From positions 930,001 to 994,000 of the forward strand of contig JBGAHD010000002.1 in assembly GCA_044226395.1 (NCBI GenBank): DNA of 64,000 nucleotides, in the 5' to 3' direction. This document shows, in pieces, positions 61,857-64,000 of this stretch (position 1 is the first letter of the stretch; each line of letters starts with the position of its first letter). Source of the DNA: JBGAHD01 sp044226395 (GTDB taxonomy: Bacteria; Pseudomonadota; Gammaproteobacteria; Xanthomonadales; Ahniellaceae). The translations under genes were made by a program, and so were the position numbers. The notes below the pieces were generated by a model. It did no database searches, was not told the DNA's origin, and saw only the letters and a program-made list of their open reading frames with translations.

Positions 61857-62840
61857 ATGACGAACGCCGTAGCCGTCCTCGTGAAGGATAGGCTCAAGGA
61901 CGTATTGCTCCCCCAGGGTTTTCGGCGCCTCGGGAACTCAGCGGTGTACGCCGGTCGATGGAACGAAGTGGCTCACGCGGTCTGGGTTCGCGCCAGCACG
62001 CACGGTGACTCGGTGCAGATCGTGTTGAGCAGCATCGGCCCGTCACGCGGGTCGTCGACTCCCGCACGACTCGTCGATCGCATCAAGGAAGCACCAGCCT
62101 CGACGGATCTCTCGACCTTCGGGCTCGGCCATGAGAAGTGGTGGTATCGCGAGGACGTCGAGGACGAAGGCGCGGTTCGCGATGCCATTCAGGAGATCGC
62201 GCTTCCGTACTTAGCCTCCGTCAATACGCCTCATGACGTGCATGAATGCGTAGCGAGCATGGGTCGAACGGCCGGCGAGCCCTACGACGGCGCTTCGGAC
62301 AGCAACGGCGCCGACAGTGAATGGACGCAACTGCCCACGCTCTCGCTCGAAGGCATCGAAGCCTGCCCGAGACTGTCCCCGTCGGAGTTCAACGCTCGCA
62401 TCAAGGCGGCGCTTGATGAACGCCTTCGGATCCATGGCTTCCAACTGCACGAGAACGAACGCCAACTGGCCTTCATTCGCCATCGCGATCCCTTCATCGA
62501 TGTGCTGGAACCCCAAGTGGGCACGTTCGGCGCAAGCTTCTACTTGGCGTACTACGTCATGTCGCCAGCGATCTGGACGGTAAGGCCAGAGTTGGAGGGG
62601 CTGATGGTTCAGACGAATGGTGGGGAGATCAGCCGCTTCGGTGGAGGTGGCGCGCTGCGTAGCTTCTCGACTCGCCAGATTGTGGAGCAAGCGCGTATCA
62701 CCGAATTGGTATCGCGTATCGAGTCTGAGGCGATGCCCTTTCAGGCGTCGATGAGGGAAGCCTCGGAGTTCCTCGAGCAAATGAGTTACGGATGGGACAC
62801 CGCGCTGAAAGCGCCGCTGAAGCGGATGTCCGCATCATAG
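61857..62840 (+). CDS. cassette 2 protein B, DUF4304-like, two-domain
   Basis: A 327-residue protein. The N-terminal half carries VLVKDRLKDVLLPQGFRRLG, GRWNEVAHAVWVRAS, HEKWWYREDVEDEGAVRDAI and EIALPYLASVNTPHD, a DUF4304-like layout that parallels protein B of cassette 1. The C-terminal half (about 180-327) appears to be a second module of similar kind (EFNARIKAALDERLRIHGFQ, DVLEPQVGTFGASFYLAYYV). ATG 61857 is used; GTG 61836 is possible. It is cytosolic with no signal. Position and family suggest immunity; the partner toxin is not present in the window. Confidence 0.6.
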   Translation: MTNAVAVLVKDRLKDVLLPQGFRRLGNSAVYAGRWNEVAHAVWVRASTHGDSVQIVLSSIGPSRGSSTPARLVDRIKEAPASTDLSTFGLGHEKWWYREDVEDEGAVRDAIQEIALPYLASVNTPHDVHECVASMGRTAGEPYDGASDSNGADSEWTQLPTLSLEGIEACPRLSPSEFNARIKAALDERLRIHGFQLHENERQLAFIRHRDPFIDVLEPQVGTFGASFYLAYYVMSPAIWTVRPELEGLMVQTNGGEISRFGGGGALRSFSTRQIVEQARITELVSRIESEAMPFQASMREASEFLEQMSYGWDTALKAPLKRMSAS

Positions 62841-62985
62841 GCAAGGCATGCCAGCAGAGCACAGAGCCTTTTCGAGACTCCATCTGAATATGTCGCGCTC
62901 GTGCGTCCAAACGTGAACTAGAGACGATGCGGTGGTGTCGGAGCAGAACCCCCAGCTCTCCAAGCTTTCACGAGGTAATCGCGGC

Positions 62986-63465
62986 ATGAACAATAGTGCT
63001 CGCATACCAAATGCATTCCGAGTTCTACTGAGCGCACTTGCCTTGGGGTTGTTTCCTGGCACGGCTCCAGCTTGCCAGTGCTCAACGATGCCAGTCGAAG
63101 AAGCCTTTGATAGCGCCGAGTATGTGCTTCTCGCGGAAGTCACCGCCGCCCGCATTGGAGAGGGAGATGACGAAGGGTGGATTGTCGTCGAGATCGACGT
63201 GATTTCCGCGGCGAAGGGCTCTGCGAATGGCAAACATGTCCTCAGAACCCCGAATAGCGATCTGGACTGCGGTGCCAAGGTCACCGTGCCCGGGCGCAAT
63301 TGGTTCTTCGCGACTAACGCGGGTGTCTTCGATCGATGCAGCCCAAACGGCTCAATCGATGAACCGGAGTTGCGGGCGCTCAGTGGGCAAGCTCTTCAGG
63401 ACCTGACTGCCTATATCCGAAGCAGGGTGTTGAAGCGGCGAGAGTCGAGTGACGGGAGGCACTAA
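62986..63465 (+). CDS. cassette 2 protein C, exported NTR/TIMP-like protein
   Basis: A 159-residue protein, ATG 62986 after GAGG. A signal peptide (1 to about 29) ends APA|CQC, again leaving Cys-x-Cys at the mature N-terminus. PVEEAFDSAEYVLLAEVTAA follows as in cassette 1 protein C (VDDAVRSAASVFLGETIAAN). The other cysteines are in the same places: DLDCGAKV and DRCSPN. The two C proteins are clear paralogues with the same cysteine pattern. The C-terminal helix (LQDLTAYIRSRVLKRR) is extra. The periplasm is the likely location. Confidence 0.65.
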   Translation: MNNSARIPNAFRVLLSALALGLFPGTAPACQCSTMPVEEAFDSAEYVLLAEVTAARIGEGDDEGWIVVEIDVISAAKGSANGKHVLRTPNSDLDCGAKVTVPGRNWFFATNAGVFDRCSPNGSIDEPELRALSGQALQDLTAYIRSRVLKRRESSDGRH

Positions 63466-63530
63466 CGGTTAGCTCGAACCTTGGGTCGCGGCAGCATTCC
63501 GATGCACGGGAGATCCTTACGTTCCTCCGA

Positions 63531-64000
63531 ATGAACGACATGCCCTCCCCATTGATGCAGGCTAAGATCCCGCTGGAGCTAGAGACTGAGTTGCCGCTCG
63601 GAAAACTCAAGGAGCCGCGGCAAGAAAATCGCCTTGGAGGATGTGTTGTCCATGCAACCGAGTTCCGGCAACCTTCGACTTCAGAAAGCCAGATGAACGA
63701 CGGGCCGAACGACTCTCCCGCCAGTCATCGCATCATGATCGCCGATTGGCGCGATACGGCGACCATGTATCAGTTCGTTCCAGGGCAATCCACGTTCGCG
63801 TCAGGCCCAATTGTCCGCGGCAATTCCGAGGTCCATGGCTTCTTCTTCCGGACTTGGTCCCGGCGACTATTCGTGTGCTATCGCCTCGGTCATCGTGGAT
63901 GGCTCTGGGTCGATAAGACGCAGTTGTCATTGACTGACCGTGACCTGGAGATCAGCTGCGACGCGCGGTGGCCGTTCTTTCGGACCATAGTCAATCATCC
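63531..64000 (+). CDS. 5' part of a CDS running off the window, unknown product
   Basis: A frame open from before ATG 63531 to the end of the window. ATG 63693 is an alternative start. The better-looking part begins SHRIMIADWRDTATMYQFVP and continues FFFRTWSRRLFVCYRLGHRG and WLWVDKTQLSLTDRDLEIS, rich in Trp, Phe and Arg with a beta-strand pattern. No family was recognised. It follows cassette 2 on the same strand and could be another immunity or accessory gene. Confidence 0.5.
   Translation, partial: MNDMPSPLMQAKIPLELETELPLGKLKEPRQENRLGGCVVHATEFRQPSTSESQMNDGPNDSPASHRIMIADWRDTATMYQFVPGQSTFASGPIVRGNSEVHGFFFRTWSRRLFVCYRLGHRGWLWVDKTQLSLTDRDLEISCDARWPFFRTIVNH

Noticed and set aside
1..64000. tRNA, rRNA or riboswitch genes
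   Set aside because: Scanning by eye gave no cloverleaf-like or rRNA sequence; small RNAs cannot be excluded without covariance-model searches.

Overview
The window is a GC-rich (about 70 percent by eye) bacterial chromosome segment with dense, often overlapping genes, frequent GTG/TTG starts and -10 elements of the TAGGAT/TAGAAT kind. The set of genes (FadI-type thiolase, NtrBC, GlnA with a sigma-54 promoter, UppP, LpxL-like acyltransferase, DUF817, SPINDLY-type glycosyltransferase) points to a gammaproteobacterium, most likely in the Xanthomonadales/Lysobacterales. That placement is inference from gene content; no rRNA or tRNA gene was seen.

Layout. 1-8.1 kb: YceI-like exported protein, phospholipase-D-like protein, an unknown, a DUF1232 protein, a thiolase, a lipid-A-type acyltransferase, a 391-residue unknown and a small secreted protein. 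8.5-17.8 kb: a same-strand run of ECF-type sigma factor, membrane-anchored putative anti-sigma, TPR-CHAT lipoprotein, secreted subtilisin-like protease, secreted trypsin-like protease and secreted pectinacetylesterase-like hydrolase. 17.8-20.7 kb: ntrB-ntrC-acetyltransferase operon. 20.8-22.2 kb: a 'mobile mystery protein' A/B pair (HTH plus Fic) behind three operator-like sites spaced exactly 34 bp. 22.2-30.5 kb: SRPBCC and NTF2-like proteins, an unknown exported protein, a divergent HxlR regulator/membrane-protein pair with two perfect inverted repeats, a sialate O-acetylesterase-like protein, an OGT/SPINDLY glycosyltransferase, a DUF817 membrane protein and a LysE-type exporter. 30.6-32.5 kb: glnA with a sigma-54 promoter and an NtrC-type palindrome, followed by a REP-like repeat array. 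32.5-39.6 kb: polytopic membrane protein, uppP, TPR-sulfotransferase-like protein, and two diguanylate cyclases (membrane-bound GGDEF; FHA-GGDEF). 39.6-44.6 kb: a five-gene translationally coupled ABC export operon with three different HlyD-like adaptors.

45.4-64 kb is a polymorphic-toxin region. A 3856-residue exported protein combines Ig/cadherin-like domains, an alpha-toroid domain carrying a CxxCH haem-type motif, an FG-GAP-like propeller, a long RHS/YD-repeat barrel and a C-terminal HNH-nuclease-like tip. Base composition falls at the tip and stays low through the next three genes. Downstream lie two tandem cassettes with the same gene order A-B-C: A is a 216-230 residue protein of unknown family (likely immunity), B is a DUF4304-like protein, and C is a small exported protein whose predicted mature N-terminus is Cys-x-Cys as in TIMP/NTR-domain inhibitors. 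The first cassette is AT-richer, the second closer to the genome average. The window ends inside another open reading frame.

How parts may act together: NtrB/NtrC probably drive glnA through the sigma-54 promoter seen here. The sigma/anti-sigma/CHAT/protease run looks like an envelope-linked regulated proteolysis system. The RHS protein and the A-B-C cassettes form a toxin-immunity locus. Many very long antisense reading frames in this GC-rich DNA were rejected as coding shadows.
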